Made by a program: the position numbers and the translations under genes. A DNA stretch of 27,648 bases, taken from contig JAWOGU010000572.1 of the NCBI GenBank assembly GCA_046496595.1, forward strand, positions 1 to 27,648. The letters are read 5' to 3'. Positions 7,382 to 15,225 of the stretch are shown here, piece after piece. Source of the stretch: GCA-2746795 sp046496595. GTDB taxonomy: Bacteria > Chloroflexota > Anaerolineae > Promineifilales > Promineifilaceae. Position 1 is the stretch's first letter. Each line of letters begins with the position of its first letter. Below the pieces are notes generated by a model. That model was not told the origin of the DNA, did not search any database, and was given only the letters and a program-made list of their open reading frames with translations.

Positions 7382-7789
7382 ATGTCAATGAGTGATCCGA
7401 TTTCAGATATGTTGACGCGAGTTCGTAATGCACAGATGCGGTTACATCCGACAGTGTCGATGCCGAATTCTAAAGTAAAAGAGGAATTGGCCCGGGTGCT
7501 TAAGGAAGAAGGTTATATCGTAGATTTTCAGGTTTTACCTGAGAAACCCCAGTCTGTGTTAAATATTACGTTGAAATACGTGGGGGATCGCCGTAACCGT
7601 CGCTCTGTGATTACGGGCTTGGAACGCGTTAGTCGACCTGGCCGGCGTGTATATGTTGGTAAAAAGGAAATTCCTTGGGTGTTGAGTGGCATGGGTATTG
7701 CTGTTGTCACCACGTCGCAAGGAATTATGACTGGACAGAAGGCTCGTCGCCTGGGTATTGGCGGCGAAGTTGTTTGCAAGGTCTGGTAG
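7382..7789 (+). CDS. rpsH: 30S ribosomal protein S8
   Basis: 135 aa from the ATG at 7382, which GAGGTG suits; a second in-frame ATG at 7388 gives the more usual MSDPISDMLTR start and cannot be excluded. S8 binds 16S helix 21 and is the spc operon regulator in E. coli. Identifying segments are DPISDMLTRVRNAQM, SVITGLERVSRPGRRVYVG, and the C-terminal STSQGIMT-type TTSQGIMTGQKARRLGIGGE. It lies downstream of the structured rplE leader. Confidence 0.97.
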   Translation: MSMSDPISDMLTRVRNAQMRLHPTVSMPNSKVKEELARVLKEEGYIVDFQVLPEKPQSVLNITLKYVGDRRNRRSVITGLERVSRPGRRVYVGKKEIPWVLSGMGIAVVTTSQGIMTGQKARRLGIGGEVVCKVW

Positions 7790-7801
7790 TTGGAGGTTGC
7801 T

Positions 7802-8347
7802 ATGTCACGTATAGGGAGAGCACCGATCCAGGTTCCTGGCAAAGTGAAGATTGATATCCGGGACGGGAATAGTGTGGTTGTTGAAGGACCGAAGGGGAAA
7901 TTATCTCAAAGTTTCCACCCTGATATGCAAATTGAAATAGATGAAGGGACATTGATGGTAAAACGTCCGTCTGATTCCCGTGAGCATCGTTCTTTGCACG
8001 GTCTTACGCGAGCATTACTCAATAATATGGTGGTTGGTGTAAACGATGGCTTTTCACGAAAACTACTACTTGAGGGCGTGGGTTACCGGGCAGAAATGAA
8101 AGGTAATACACTCGTCTTAAACGTTGGTTATTCTCATCCAGTGGAGTTTGATCCCCCAACTGATGTTCAATATGGTGTTGAAGATCGTGGAAAGACCATT
8201 CTTGTGTCTGGGATCGACAAACAAGTTGTGGGTGAGCTTGCTGCACAAATCCGCAAGCAAAGACCCCCGGAGCCATACAAAGGCAAGGGTATTCGGTATG
8301 AAACCGAATTCGTACGTCGCAAAGCTGGCAAAACGGGTAAGGTATAA
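7802..8347 (+). CDS. rplF: 50S ribosomal protein L6
   Basis: 181 aa from the ATG at 7802 (MSRIGRAPIQVPGKV). A TTG four codons earlier is in frame, but the GGAGG site at 7791-7795 fits only the ATG. L6 sits near the factor-binding GTPase centre. Family marks are GPKGKLSQSFHPDM, RALLNNMVVGVNDGFSRKL, LEGVGYRAEMKG, and the C-terminal QRPPEPYKGKGIRYETE, the conserved rRNA-binding stretch. Confidence 0.97.
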   Translation: MSRIGRAPIQVPGKVKIDIRDGNSVVVEGPKGKLSQSFHPDMQIEIDEGTLMVKRPSDSREHRSLHGLTRALLNNMVVGVNDGFSRKLLLEGVGYRAEMKGNTLVLNVGYSHPVEFDPPTDVQYGVEDRGKTILVSGIDKQVVGELAAQIRKQRPPEPYKGKGIRYETEFVRRKAGKTGKV

Positions 8348-8358
8348 GAGGTATTATT

Positions 8359-8721
8359 ATGTCAACCAATTCTCGTAAAGCGCGTGACCGCCGCCGTAGG
8401 CGGATCCGTATGAAATTATCTGGTACACCAGAGCGCCCACGCTTGAATGTGTTCCGTAGCTTAGAGCACATTTATGCTCAAGTTATTGATGACGTGGAAG
8501 GGCGTACTTTAGCCTCTGCTTCTTCTAATGACAAAGAATTACGGGTGAACATGTCCGGGAGAACCAAGAAGGAGCAGGCAGAGTTAGTCGGCAAAGTTGT
8601 CGCTGAACGTGCTACAGCTGCTGGCGTAAAAACTGTGGTCTTTGATCGTGGTGGATTTTTGTACCATGGTCGTGTGAAAGCTCTGGCTGATGGCGCTCGT
8701 GAAGGCGGGCTTGAGTTTTAG
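8359..8721 (+). CDS. rplR: 50S ribosomal protein L18
   Basis: 120 aa, normal. L18 binds 5S rRNA with L5. Visible parts are a basic Arg-rich N-terminus (RKARDRRRRRIRMKLSGT), PERPRLNVFRSLEHIYAQVID, and the C-terminal VVFDRGGFLYHGRVKALAD ending ARE-GGLEF. AAGAGGT precedes the ATG. Confidence 0.98.
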   Translation: MSTNSRKARDRRRRRIRMKLSGTPERPRLNVFRSLEHIYAQVIDDVEGRTLASASSNDKELRVNMSGRTKKEQAELVGKVVAERATAAGVKTVVFDRGGFLYHGRVKALADGAREGGLEF

Positions 8722-8735
8722 AACAGGAGAAAAAA

Positions 8736-9254
8736 ATGGGTCAGAGACGACAGTATGAACAAAGTGTTGAACTAGACGAGCGCATCGTTGATATTACGCG
8801 TGTTGCTAAGGTTGTTAAAGGCGGACGCCGCTTTGCTTTCCGTGTTGCCGTAGTTGTAGGTGATAACAGAGGAAATGTGGCAGTCGGCGTTGGCAAGGCG
8901 CGTTCCGTACCAGATGCAATTCGTAAAGCGCTGGAAGCTGCACGCAAAAACATGCAATCGGTTCCCGTTGTCGGCAGCACGATTCCCCATGAAGTAATTG
9001 GCAGTCATGGTTCTGCAGATGTGCTGTTGAAACCGGCTTCCCCCGGTACCGGTGTTATTGCAGGCGGCGCTACCCGTCAGGTCATTGAAGCCGCTGGTTA
9101 TAAAGATATTCTATCAAAGTCATTGGGTAGTCAGAACACGTTAAATGTGCTGTTGGCTACGATGGATGGCTTGCGTCAATTGAAAGACGTGAATCAAGTT
9201 GCGGCTGAACGGGGCAAAGACAAAGCCGACGTTTTACCATTTTGGAGTCGTTAA
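8736..9254 (+). CDS. rpsE: 30S ribosomal protein S5
   Basis: 172 aa. S5 contributes to decoding accuracy and the mRNA entry helicase. It has DERIVDITRVAKVVKGGRRF followed by FRVAVVVGDNRGNVAVGVGK, then STIPHEVIGSHGSADVLLKP and ASPGTGVIAGGATRQVIEAA. All are standard. AGGAGA precedes the ATG. The C-terminal tail (DKADVLPFWSR) is short. Confidence 0.98.
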   Translation: MGQRRQYEQSVELDERIVDITRVAKVVKGGRRFAFRVAVVVGDNRGNVAVGVGKARSVPDAIRKALEAARKNMQSVPVVGSTIPHEVIGSHGSADVLLKPASPGTGVIAGGATRQVIEAAGYKDILSKSLGSQNTLNVLLATMDGLRQLKDVNQVAAERGKDKADVLPFWSR

Positions 9255-9257
9255 CTG

Positions 9258-9440
9258 ATGAACAGCTTGAAAATTACATATACAAAAAGTGCAATTGGTT
9301 ATAACAAGGGACAAAAGGCTACTATTAAGGCGCTGGGACTCCGAAAGTTAAACCAAAGTATTGAACATCAGGACACCCCGGTTATTCGCGGGATGGTTAA
9401 AAAAGTAGAACATTTGGTTACAGTTGAAGAGGTGAAATAA
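9258..9440 (+). CDS. rpmD: 50S ribosomal protein L30
   Basis: 60 aa, the usual bacterial size. The protein reads KITYTKSAIGYNKGQKATIK, then ALGLRKLNQSIEHQDTPVIR and GMVKKVEHLVTVEE, matching the L30 pattern SxIGxxxxxxxTxxALGLRKxxxxVxxxDTPxxRGM. It starts three bases after rpsE. Its end supplies GAGGTG for rplO, whose ATG is directly adjacent to its TAA. Confidence 0.97.
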   Translation: MNSLKITYTKSAIGYNKGQKATIKALGLRKLNQSIEHQDTPVIRGMVKKVEHLVTVEEVK

Positions 9441-9899
9441 ATGAAACTACACGATCTGCGCCCAAATCCAGGAGCCAAGAAAAAGCGCAAGCGAGTGGGT
9501 CGTGGTATTGCTGCCGGGCAGGGGAAAACTGCGGGCCGTGGTACCAAGGGCCAAAATGCACGCAGCGGTGGCGGTAAGGGCGTCTACTTTGAAGGTGGGC
9601 AGCTTCCCCTGGCTCGTCGTTTGCCATATAAACGCGGCTTTACCAATACCAACAAAATCTATTACAAGCCTGTTAACTTGGAAGATCTAGCGAATGTCGA
9701 ATTTGTAGATGTCGAAGTAACACCAGAAATTTTGGTGTTGTTAGGTTTCGTCAAAAAAGAGACCGATCCCATCGTTATATTGGGTGATGGCGAGATCTCT
9801 CAGGCTTTGACCATTAAGGCGCATCGTTTTTCCAAATCAGCGGTCGAGAAGATTGAGGCAGCTGGTGGTAAAGCTGAAGTCATTCCATATGCTGGATAA
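9441..9899 (+). CDS. rplO: 50S ribosomal protein L15
   Basis: 152 aa. L15 is a late-assembly 50S protein. The start MKLHDLRPNPGAKKKRKRVG and the Gly-rich GRGTKGQNARSGGGKG region identify it. So do FEGGQLPLARRLPYKRGFTN and the C-terminal LTIKAHRFSKSAVEKIEAAG. The rpmD stop and this ATG abut (TAAATG), which implies coupled translation. Confidence 0.97.
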   Translation: MKLHDLRPNPGAKKKRKRVGRGIAAGQGKTAGRGTKGQNARSGGGKGVYFEGGQLPLARRLPYKRGFTNTNKIYYKPVNLEDLANVEFVDVEVTPEILVLLGFVKKETDPIVILGDGEISQALTIKAHRFSKSAVEKIEAAGGKAEVIPYAG

Positions 9900-9934
9900 T
9901 TGGTGTGATTTTAGTGTAGATATGGAGAACAAAC

Positions 9935-11299
9935 ATGATTGATTCTGTACGATCCGCCTTTGCGCTGCCAGATTTACGTCGGCGAATTCTGATCACGGTA
10001 TTTTTATTAGTGATTTATCGCCTGGTAGCCAATATTCCGGTTCCTGGCGTTAATTTGGATGCCTGGTTGCTGTTTACAAGCCAACCGGCAGGCGAAAATC
10101 AGGTGATTTATTTCCTTGATTTCTTGTCTGGTGGTGCTGTGCGTAACTTTTCAGTGATGGCAATGGGGGTTTATCCTTACATTACTGCCTCCATTATCAT
10201 TCAGTTGTTAACCCCGATTATTCCACAGTTTCAGGAATTGTCTGCTGAGGGTGAATCGGGACGTAACAAACTGAATCGATATACTTATTACTTAACCGTG
10301 CCTATGGCGTTGTTGCAAGCAGTTGGTCAGATTAATCTGATTGGCTTGAGTACTGGCGACATGACTGCCATTATGCCGAATTTTGGTTTTGAGTTAGGCC
10401 AGATACTGCCCACGCTTACTACACTGACTGCTATGTTAGGTGGAACCATGTTTGCCATTTGGCTTGGCGAGATGATTACCGAAGATGGTATTGGTCAGGG
10501 TATTTCCTTGATTATCTTTGGCGGTATTGTGTCCGGTATATTACCGAACATTGCTCAGATGTGGGCGATGCCAGATCTGGTTGCACGTATCTTTACATTT
10601 ACCGCATTTATTATCATCACCTTGTTGACTATATTCGTTATTGTGGTGGTTCAGGAAGGACAACGGCGCATCCCAGTTCAATATGGACGGCGGGTACGCG
10701 GACGGAAGGTGTATCAGGGGCAAAGCAGCTACATTCCTTTGAAGGTGAATACGGCTGGTATGATCCCGATCATTTTTGCGCAATCCATTTTGACACTTCC
10801 ACCGCTGTTGGCTGGTTTGTTCATTACCAATAGTGGCAGTGTTGTGGATAATATGGCTAAAGCAGTAGCTGGATTTGGTTCTAGTCAGCCTACAACGGAT
10901 CCATTTGCTTTTACTATATACTGGTTCGTCTTTTTCTTGCTGGTGGTTGGATTCACCTTTTTCTATACTGACGTCATGGTGCAGCAGCAAAACATTCCGC
11001 AATCTTTGCAGCGGCAGGGTGGTTTTATTCCTGGTATCCGGCCGGGTAAGCGTACGGCGGATTATGTCATGTCTGTTGTGCGCCGTATTACTTTTGCCGG
11101 TGCGGTATTCCTGGGAACAATAGCGGTATTGCCGGGCATTATGCAAGGTTTAGGTGCACTTCTTGGAATACCGGGTATAGAGCAAAGCGTGTTAGTGGTG
11201 AGCGGTTCTGGTTTGATCATTGTGGTGGGTGTTGTTATTGATACGATGAGGCAATTGGAAGCTCAACTCCTTATGCGGAATTATGAGGGATTTATCTAG
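9935..11299 (+). CDS. secY: Preprotein translocase subunit SecY
   Basis: 454 aa, slightly above the usual 420-440. SecY is the membrane channel of the Sec translocon and has ten helices. Visible signatures are the ITVFLLVIYRLVANIPVPGV first helix region, the MGVYPYITASIIIQLLTPII plug/TM2 stretch, and the cytoplasmic loop QEGQRRIPVQYGRR. Further on come LKVNTAGMIPIIFAQSIL and PQSLQRQGGFIPGIRPGKRT. TATGGAGAAC precedes the ATG. Its position after rplO is standard, and adk follows after 6 bp. Confidence 0.98.
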   Translation: MIDSVRSAFALPDLRRRILITVFLLVIYRLVANIPVPGVNLDAWLLFTSQPAGENQVIYFLDFLSGGAVRNFSVMAMGVYPYITASIIIQLLTPIIPQFQELSAEGESGRNKLNRYTYYLTVPMALLQAVGQINLIGLSTGDMTAIMPNFGFELGQILPTLTTLTAMLGGTMFAIWLGEMITEDGIGQGISLIIFGGIVSGILPNIAQMWAMPDLVARIFTFTAFIIITLLTIFVIVVVQEGQRRIPVQYGRRVRGRKVYQGQSSYIPLKVNTAGMIPIIFAQSILTLPPLLAGLFITNSGSVVDNMAKAVAGFGSSQPTTDPFAFTIYWFVFFLLVVGFTFFYTDVMVQQQNIPQSLQRQGGFIPGIRPGKRTADYVMSVVRRITFAGAVFLGTIAVLPGIMQGLGALLGIPGIEQSVLVVSGSGLIIVVGVVIDTMRQLEAQLLMRNYEGFI

Positions 11300-11305
11300 G
11301 CAGCT

Positions 11306-11887
11306 ATGGCTACTTATCTGGTTTTGATGGGAGCTCCTGGGGCAGGAAAAGGCACCCAGGCAAAGAGATTGGAAAGCGAACTTGGTTTGCCTCATATATC
11401 AACCGGAGATTTGTTTCGGTATCACTTGAATCATGGCACTGAATTAGGCAAGTTGGTACAGACTTACATTAACAAGGGCGAGCTTGTCCCTGATGATGTG
11501 ACGGTAGCTCTTGTCCGAGATCGACTATCTCAGGATGATTGTTTGGCCGGTGTTATCCTGGATGGGTTTCCACGGAATCCGGCGCAGGCGATGAGCCTGG
11601 AGAGTCTATTAGCTGAGTCTGGCGGCGAAATTAGTGTGGTTCCTTACATACACGTCGATCAAGATAAATTGGTGGAACGCCTGCTGAAGCGAGCTGAAAT
11701 CGAGGGGCGGGCGGATGATAATGAAGAAACTATTCGAGCAAGAATGGTGGTTTTTGAGGAACAGACACAACCGCTGCTTGATTTTTACGACGAGAAGGGT
11801 CTCCTGGTGAAAGTGGATGGAGATCAGTCGGTTGATGGTGTTTTTCAAGATTTGCTTGAGGTTGTGAAAGTTAAATTTGAGGGGTAG
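11306..11887 (+). CDS. adk: Adenylate kinase, short-lid form
   Basis: 193 aa. Catalyses ATP + AMP to 2 ADP in the cytoplasm. The P-loop GAPGAGKGT is at residues 9-17, the AMP-binding STGDLFR at 32-38 and DGFPRN at 86-91. The lid is the short form: only KRAEIEGRADDNEETIRAR lies there, without the Zn-binding Cys insertion of long AdK. It follows secY by 6 bp with only a weak upstream AGG, so coupling to secY is likely. In many bacteria map and infA come next, but here rpmJ follows directly. Confidence 0.97.
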   Translation: MATYLVLMGAPGAGKGTQAKRLESELGLPHISTGDLFRYHLNHGTELGKLVQTYINKGELVPDDVTVALVRDRLSQDDCLAGVILDGFPRNPAQAMSLESLLAESGGEISVVPYIHVDQDKLVERLLKRAEIEGRADDNEETIRARMVVFEEQTQPLLDFYDEKGLLVKVDGDQSVDGVFQDLLEVVKVKFEG

Positions 11888-11928
11888 TGTGACCATTAAG
11901 GTCAGGCTCCTAACGAAGGGTGATTATT

Positions 11929-12042
11929 ATGAAAGTAGCAGCGTCTGTCAAAAAGCGTTGTCCGAAATGCAAAATTATCAAACGCAAAGGTGTCGTGCGT
12001 GTGATTTGTGTTGATCCAAATCATAAACAGCGGCAAGGGTAG
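11929..12042 (+). CDS. rpmJ: 50S ribosomal protein L36, zinc-binding form
   Basis: A 37-aa gene. It reads MKVAASVKKRCPKCKIIKR and ends DPNHKQRQG. C11, C14, C27 and H32 form the Zn site of the C+ form of L36. L36 stabilises the 23S rRNA core near L16. It has an AAGGGTG ribosome binding site and lies 41 bp after adk and 11 bp before rpsM, the normal place at the head of the alpha operon. Confidence 0.97.
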   Translation: MKVAASVKKRCPKCKIIKRKGVVRVICVDPNHKQRQG

Positions 12043-12053
12043 TTGGAGGAATT

Positions 12054-12434
12054 ATGGCACGTATTGCTGGTGTAGATATTCCCCGCAACAAACGGGTAGA
12101 AATTAGTTTAACTTATATTTATGGCATTGGTCGGACTGCCAGTTCGCAAATTTTGACGCAAACTGGGATTGATCCGGATACGCGTGTACAGGATTTGTCT
12201 GAGGCAGAGGTTAGCCAGTTGCGGCAAGTTATCGACGAGAGTTTTGTGGTCGAAGGTGATTTGCGCCGGGAAGTGGCTATGAATATTAAACGCCTCGGTG
12301 AAATTGGCTGTTACCGGGGTCTACGTCATCGTCGTCATCTGCCGGTTCACGGACAGCGGACTAAAACAAATGCCCGGACACGTAAAGGTGTCAAGAAGAC
12401 AGTTGCTGGACGAGGCCGTCGTAAGGGCAAGTAA
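12054..12434 (+). CDS. rpsM: 30S ribosomal protein S13
   Basis: 126 aa. S13 contacts the P-site tRNA and bridges to the 50S subunit. It shows MARIAGVDIPRNKRVEISLT, then YIYGIGRTASSQIL and the C-terminal RGLRHRRHLPVHGQRTKTNA followed by RTRKG, all canonical. TTGGAGG is placed well before the ATG. In E. coli the S4 target lies at this start; no such pseudoknot was worked out here. Confidence 0.98.
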   Translation: MARIAGVDIPRNKRVEISLTYIYGIGRTASSQILTQTGIDPDTRVQDLSEAEVSQLRQVIDESFVVEGDLRREVAMNIKRLGEIGCYRGLRHRRHLPVHGQRTKTNARTRKGVKKTVAGRGRRKGK

Positions 12435-12516
12435 AAGTTTGCATTGAGTTTTGTTGGTATCTTGCTTGGGTTTATTTTGTTGGATACTGCAAGGAACAAT
12501 GCCGTAAGGAGACAGT

Positions 12517-12909
12517 ATGGGACGCAGAAGAGGTTCTCAACAACGCAAGAAAATTAAGAGGATGGTGCCGCGCGGTCAGGCGCACATTTTTGCCACATTC
12601 AATAATACGATTGTGACGATTACTGACACGAATGGCAACACGGTATCCTGGGCGAGTGCTGGCAGCGCTGGCTTCAAGGGTTCGCGTAAGAGTACGCCGT
12701 TTGCGGCGCGTTTGGCAAGCCAAAATGCAGCAAAGGTTGCTCAGGATCATGGGATGCAGGAAATGGAGATCATTGTGAAAGGCCCTGGTCCTGGTCGTGA
12801 GAATGCTATACGTGCGTTACAGGCGTCTGGTATTCGGGTGACCGCGATTCGTGATATTACGCCGGTACCGCATAATGGATGCCGGCCGCCGAAGAAACGT
12901 CGTGTATAA
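12517..12909 (+). CDS. rpsK: 30S ribosomal protein S11
   Basis: 130 aa, normal. S11 is a platform protein near the Shine-Dalgarno helix. The N-terminus is basic (MGRRRGSQQRKKIKR). Family parts are AHIFATFNNTIVTITDTNGN, WASAGSAGFKGSRKSTPFAA, and the C-terminal TPVPHNGCRPPKKRRV. TAAGGAGAC precedes the ATG. The 82-bp spacer from rpsM shows no clear structure, while a structured 135-bp spacer follows. Confidence 0.98.
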   Translation: MGRRRGSQQRKKIKRMVPRGQAHIFATFNNTIVTITDTNGNTVSWASAGSAGFKGSRKSTPFAARLASQNAAKVAQDHGMQEMEIIVKGPGPGRENAIRALQASGIRVTAIRDITPVPHNGCRPPKKRRV

Positions 12910-12926
12910 GTCTGATGGGTGTTTAG

Positions 12927-13014
12927 CCGGATAGTCTGCGATTATCCGGTAGAATGGCTTTCAGGTTATTTATTGAGAGGGATGACGGGTTGAAGCCACA
13001 CCTGTAAACCTCTC
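12927..13014 (+). promoter_or_regulatory. Structured leader before rpsD (candidate S4 autoregulation)
   Basis: The 135-bp rpsK-rpsD spacer holds two hairpins. The first is a perfect 7-bp stem (12927-12933 with 12943-12949, 9-nt loop). The second pairs GAGAGG (12975-12980) with CCTCTC (13009-13014), and above an internal loop 12985-12990 with 13000-13005 around a 9-nt loop. Neither is followed by T. S4 autoregulates through its mRNA in both E. coli and B. subtilis, so a regulatory leader is plausible. This is inference from position and fold only. Confidence 0.4.
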
Positions 13015-13044
13015 GCAACTATAATTTTTAATTGGAGGTTCAAG

Positions 13045-13683
13045 TTGGCGAGGTATAGTGGTCCAGTGTGTAGGCTTTGTCGTCGTGAAGGCGAAAAGCT
13101 GTTTTTGAAGGGGTCTCGTTGTTTGACTCCGAAGTGTTCTTTTGAACGCCGTTCTTATCCGCCCGGGCAGCATGGCCGTGAAGGGCAGTTCCGTCGTGGG
13201 CGTGCGTCTGATTATTTGTTGCAATTGCGTGAAAAGCAGAAAGCTCGTCGTATTTACGGGGTTATGGAACGGCAGTTTAGCAATTATTTTGAGCGTGCTG
13301 CTCATCGTTCTGGTTTGACTGGCTCGAATTTACTTATTTTGCTTGAATGCCGGTTGGATAACATAGTGTATCGCCTTGGTTTTGCTACTTCACGCGCTCA
13401 TGCACGACAGATTGTGTCTCATGGGCATGTGATGCTAAACGGCCGTAAAACGGATGTTTCGTCCGCTTTGGTTTCGGCTGGTGATGTCATTTCTGTTCGT
13501 CCTGAGAGCAACCGGCGTACATATTTCAAGGATTTGCGCCAGAATATTGACGATCGACAGGTGCCACGCTGGTTATCCCTGGATGCCGGTACTCTGTCTG
13601 GTAAGGTGCTAAACTTACCTGTTCGCGAAGATATTGATGTATCTTTGAATGAGCAGTTGATTGTTGAATATTACTCCCGTTAA
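13045..13683 (+). CDS. rpsD: 30S ribosomal protein S4, zinc-binding form
   Basis: 212 aa from a TTG start at 13045, supported by TTGGAGGTT at 13032-13040 and the family start MARYxGPxCRLCRR. S4 nucleates 30S assembly. C9, C12, C26 and C31 form the N-terminal Zn site, as in Thermus-type S4; many bacterial S4 proteins lack it. The S4 RNA-binding domain lies at LLILLECRLDNIVYRLGFA followed by TSRAHARQIVSHGHVMLNG. The C-terminus EDIDVSLNEQLIVEYYSR is standard. Confidence 0.97.
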   Translation: MARYSGPVCRLCRREGEKLFLKGSRCLTPKCSFERRSYPPGQHGREGQFRRGRASDYLLQLREKQKARRIYGVMERQFSNYFERAAHRSGLTGSNLLILLECRLDNIVYRLGFATSRAHARQIVSHGHVMLNGRKTDVSSALVSAGDVISVRPESNRRTYFKDLRQNIDDRQVPRWLSLDAGTLSGKVLNLPVREDIDVSLNEQLIVEYYSR

Positions 13684-13734
13684 GTGCTGTGTGGATATTA
13701 AGTTTTTCCTTAGCTAGGGAAGGGAGGTATTCCG

Positions 13735-14691
13735 TTGGCTATAAGTAATTTGATTTTGCCGAAGATTGAAAGTACCGCCATGTCCAATGAATATGGGCGG
13801 TTTGTGGTTGGTCCTTTGGAAAGAGGGTATGGAACGACGGTTGGGAATTCTCTGCGTCGTGTGCTGCTGTCTTCTTTACCTGGGTCCGCTATCACTTCTA
13901 TACGGGTAACTGATGTTCCTCATGAGTTCTCGGCGATTCCTCACGTTCGTGAGGATATGATGCAGCTAATATTGCACATCAAGAAACTTCGCCTGAAACT
14001 GCATAATACGGATACGGCGCGTTTACGCCTGGAAGTTCATGGCTCTGGCGTCGTTACTGCGGCTGACTTACAGGTGCCGCCTGAGGTCGAAATCATCAAT
14101 CCGGATTTGTATTTGTTCAGTGTAGATTCTGACGACGCATTTTTGGAGATTGAGATGACGGCTGAGACTGGTCGGGGTTATTCACCTGCGGAAGAGCGCA
14201 GTCGTTTGCCGATTGGCGAGCTTCCGGTGGATGCTATTTTCAGTCCGATCCGCCGTGTGGGCTATGAGGTTGAGAAAACACGTGTAGGCCAAGTAGCTGA
14301 TTATGACCGTGTGGTGTTAGAGATCTGGACTGATGGCACGATTAAGCCGGAAGAAGCATTGGCTCAGTCTGCTCAGATTATGATGCAATATCTGAGGCCG
14401 ATTGGTGGCGTGAGTGAGGAAACGTTCCTGCCTGTGGAAGTGGAAGTAGAAGTGGAAGGCGCGATTCCGAACGAGATCTATGACACACCGATTGAGTCTT
14501 TGGATCTGAGTGTGCGTGTGTTTAATTCTCTGAAGCGGACTGGTATTACCAAGGTTGGTGAAATGCTGGATATGTTAGAGCGTGGTGAAGAAACGATGCT
14601 GGCTATTCGGAACTTTGGTGAGAAATCCCTGGATGAGTTAAAACAACAGTTACGCTCTAAAGGTTATTTGCAGGATGATGAAGAGGGATAG
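13735..14691 (+). CDS. rpoA: RNA polymerase alpha subunit
   Basis: 318 aa, normal. Starts at TTG 13735 behind a strong AGGGAGGT (13721-13728). The N-terminal domain (about 1-225) dimerises and assembles RNA polymerase; it shows RFVVGPLERGYGTTVGNSLR and LLSSLPGSAITSIRV. The C-terminal domain (about 250-318) has SVRVFNSLKRTGITKVGEML and NFGEKSLDELK. It keeps the Arg, Asn, Gly, Lys and Ser positions used by E. coli alpha to bind UP elements. rplQ follows after a 99-bp spacer with a strong hairpin. Confidence 0.98.
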   Translation: MAISNLILPKIESTAMSNEYGRFVVGPLERGYGTTVGNSLRRVLLSSLPGSAITSIRVTDVPHEFSAIPHVREDMMQLILHIKKLRLKLHNTDTARLRLEVHGSGVVTAADLQVPPEVEIINPDLYLFSVDSDDAFLEIEMTAETGRGYSPAEERSRLPIGELPVDAIFSPIRRVGYEVEKTRVGQVADYDRVVLEIWTDGTIKPEEALAQSAQIMMQYLRPIGGVSEETFLPVEVEVEVEGAIPNEIYDTPIESLDLSVRVFNSLKRTGITKVGEMLDMLERGEETMLAIRNFGEKSLDELKQQLRSKGYLQDDEEG

Positions 14692-14734
14692 ACGGCGCGG
14701 GTAACGGCCGTTTCCTTCACTAATTAGATTTTGC

Positions 14735-14767
14735 CTGAAAACCGGGTATGATTTGCCCGGTTTTCAG
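14735..14767 (+). other. Strong hairpin between rpoA and rplQ
   Basis: A perfect 12-bp inverted repeat (14735-14746 with 14756-14767) with a 9-nt loop. The next bases are ACTGTTAG, so this is not a canonical intrinsic terminator. It lies 23 bp before the rplQ start. The spacer also contains one AACGGCCGTT palindrome (14703-14712). It could partly terminate, stop 3' decay of the rpoA mRNA, or control rplQ. Confidence 0.6.
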
Positions 14768-14790
14768 ACTGTTAGAATGAGGTAAAAGCA

Positions 14791-15222
14791 ATGCGACATC
14801 GAGTTCATGGTCGTAAACTAAATCGTAGTTCTGCGCATCGTAAAGCACTGCGTAAGAATTTAATCGCGGATTTGATCTGTTATGAACAAATCCTGACTAC
14901 CGAAGCCAAGGCGCGCACCATTCGCCCGGCAGCTGAAAAAATGATTACTCTGGCAAAACGCAACCTGGTCAAAAGTGAAGAAAACCCGGCGATGGCCATT
15001 CATGCCCGTCGTCTGGCTGCTTCTCGTTTGCCCAAAACCCGCACCTTCACCGATGAAGACGGGGTTACGCAAGAGGTAAACGTCGTTAATAAGCTGTTCA
15101 ACGAAGTTGCGCCGCGCTATCAAGATCGTCCGGGTGGATATACCCGCATGGTCAAAATTGGCAAACGTCCTGGTGACAACGCTGATATGGCCATTTTGAT
15201 GCTGGTGGATAACGAGGGTTAG
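14791..15222 (+). CDS. rplQ: 50S ribosomal protein L17
   Basis: 143 aa. L17 lies near the tunnel exit. The start MRHRVHGRKLNRSSAHRKAL and the TTEAKARTIRPAAEKMITLA segment are diagnostic. The C-terminus has GGYTRMVKIGKRPGDNADMA. The region VTQEVNVVNKLFNEVAPRYQ is also typical. GAGGTAAAA precedes the ATG. truA begins three bases after its stop. Confidence 0.98.
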   Translation: MRHRVHGRKLNRSSAHRKALRKNLIADLICYEQILTTEAKARTIRPAAEKMITLAKRNLVKSEENPAMAIHARRLAASRLPKTRTFTDEDGVTQEVNVVNKLFNEVAPRYQDRPGGYTRMVKIGKRPGDNADMAILMLVDNEG

Positions 15223-15225
15223 TAT

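Noticed and set aside
13020..13025. TATAAT before rpsD
   Set aside because: No -35 at 15-19 bp upstream; the nearest TTGAAG is 24 bp away, and initiation there would fall next to the ribosome binding site.
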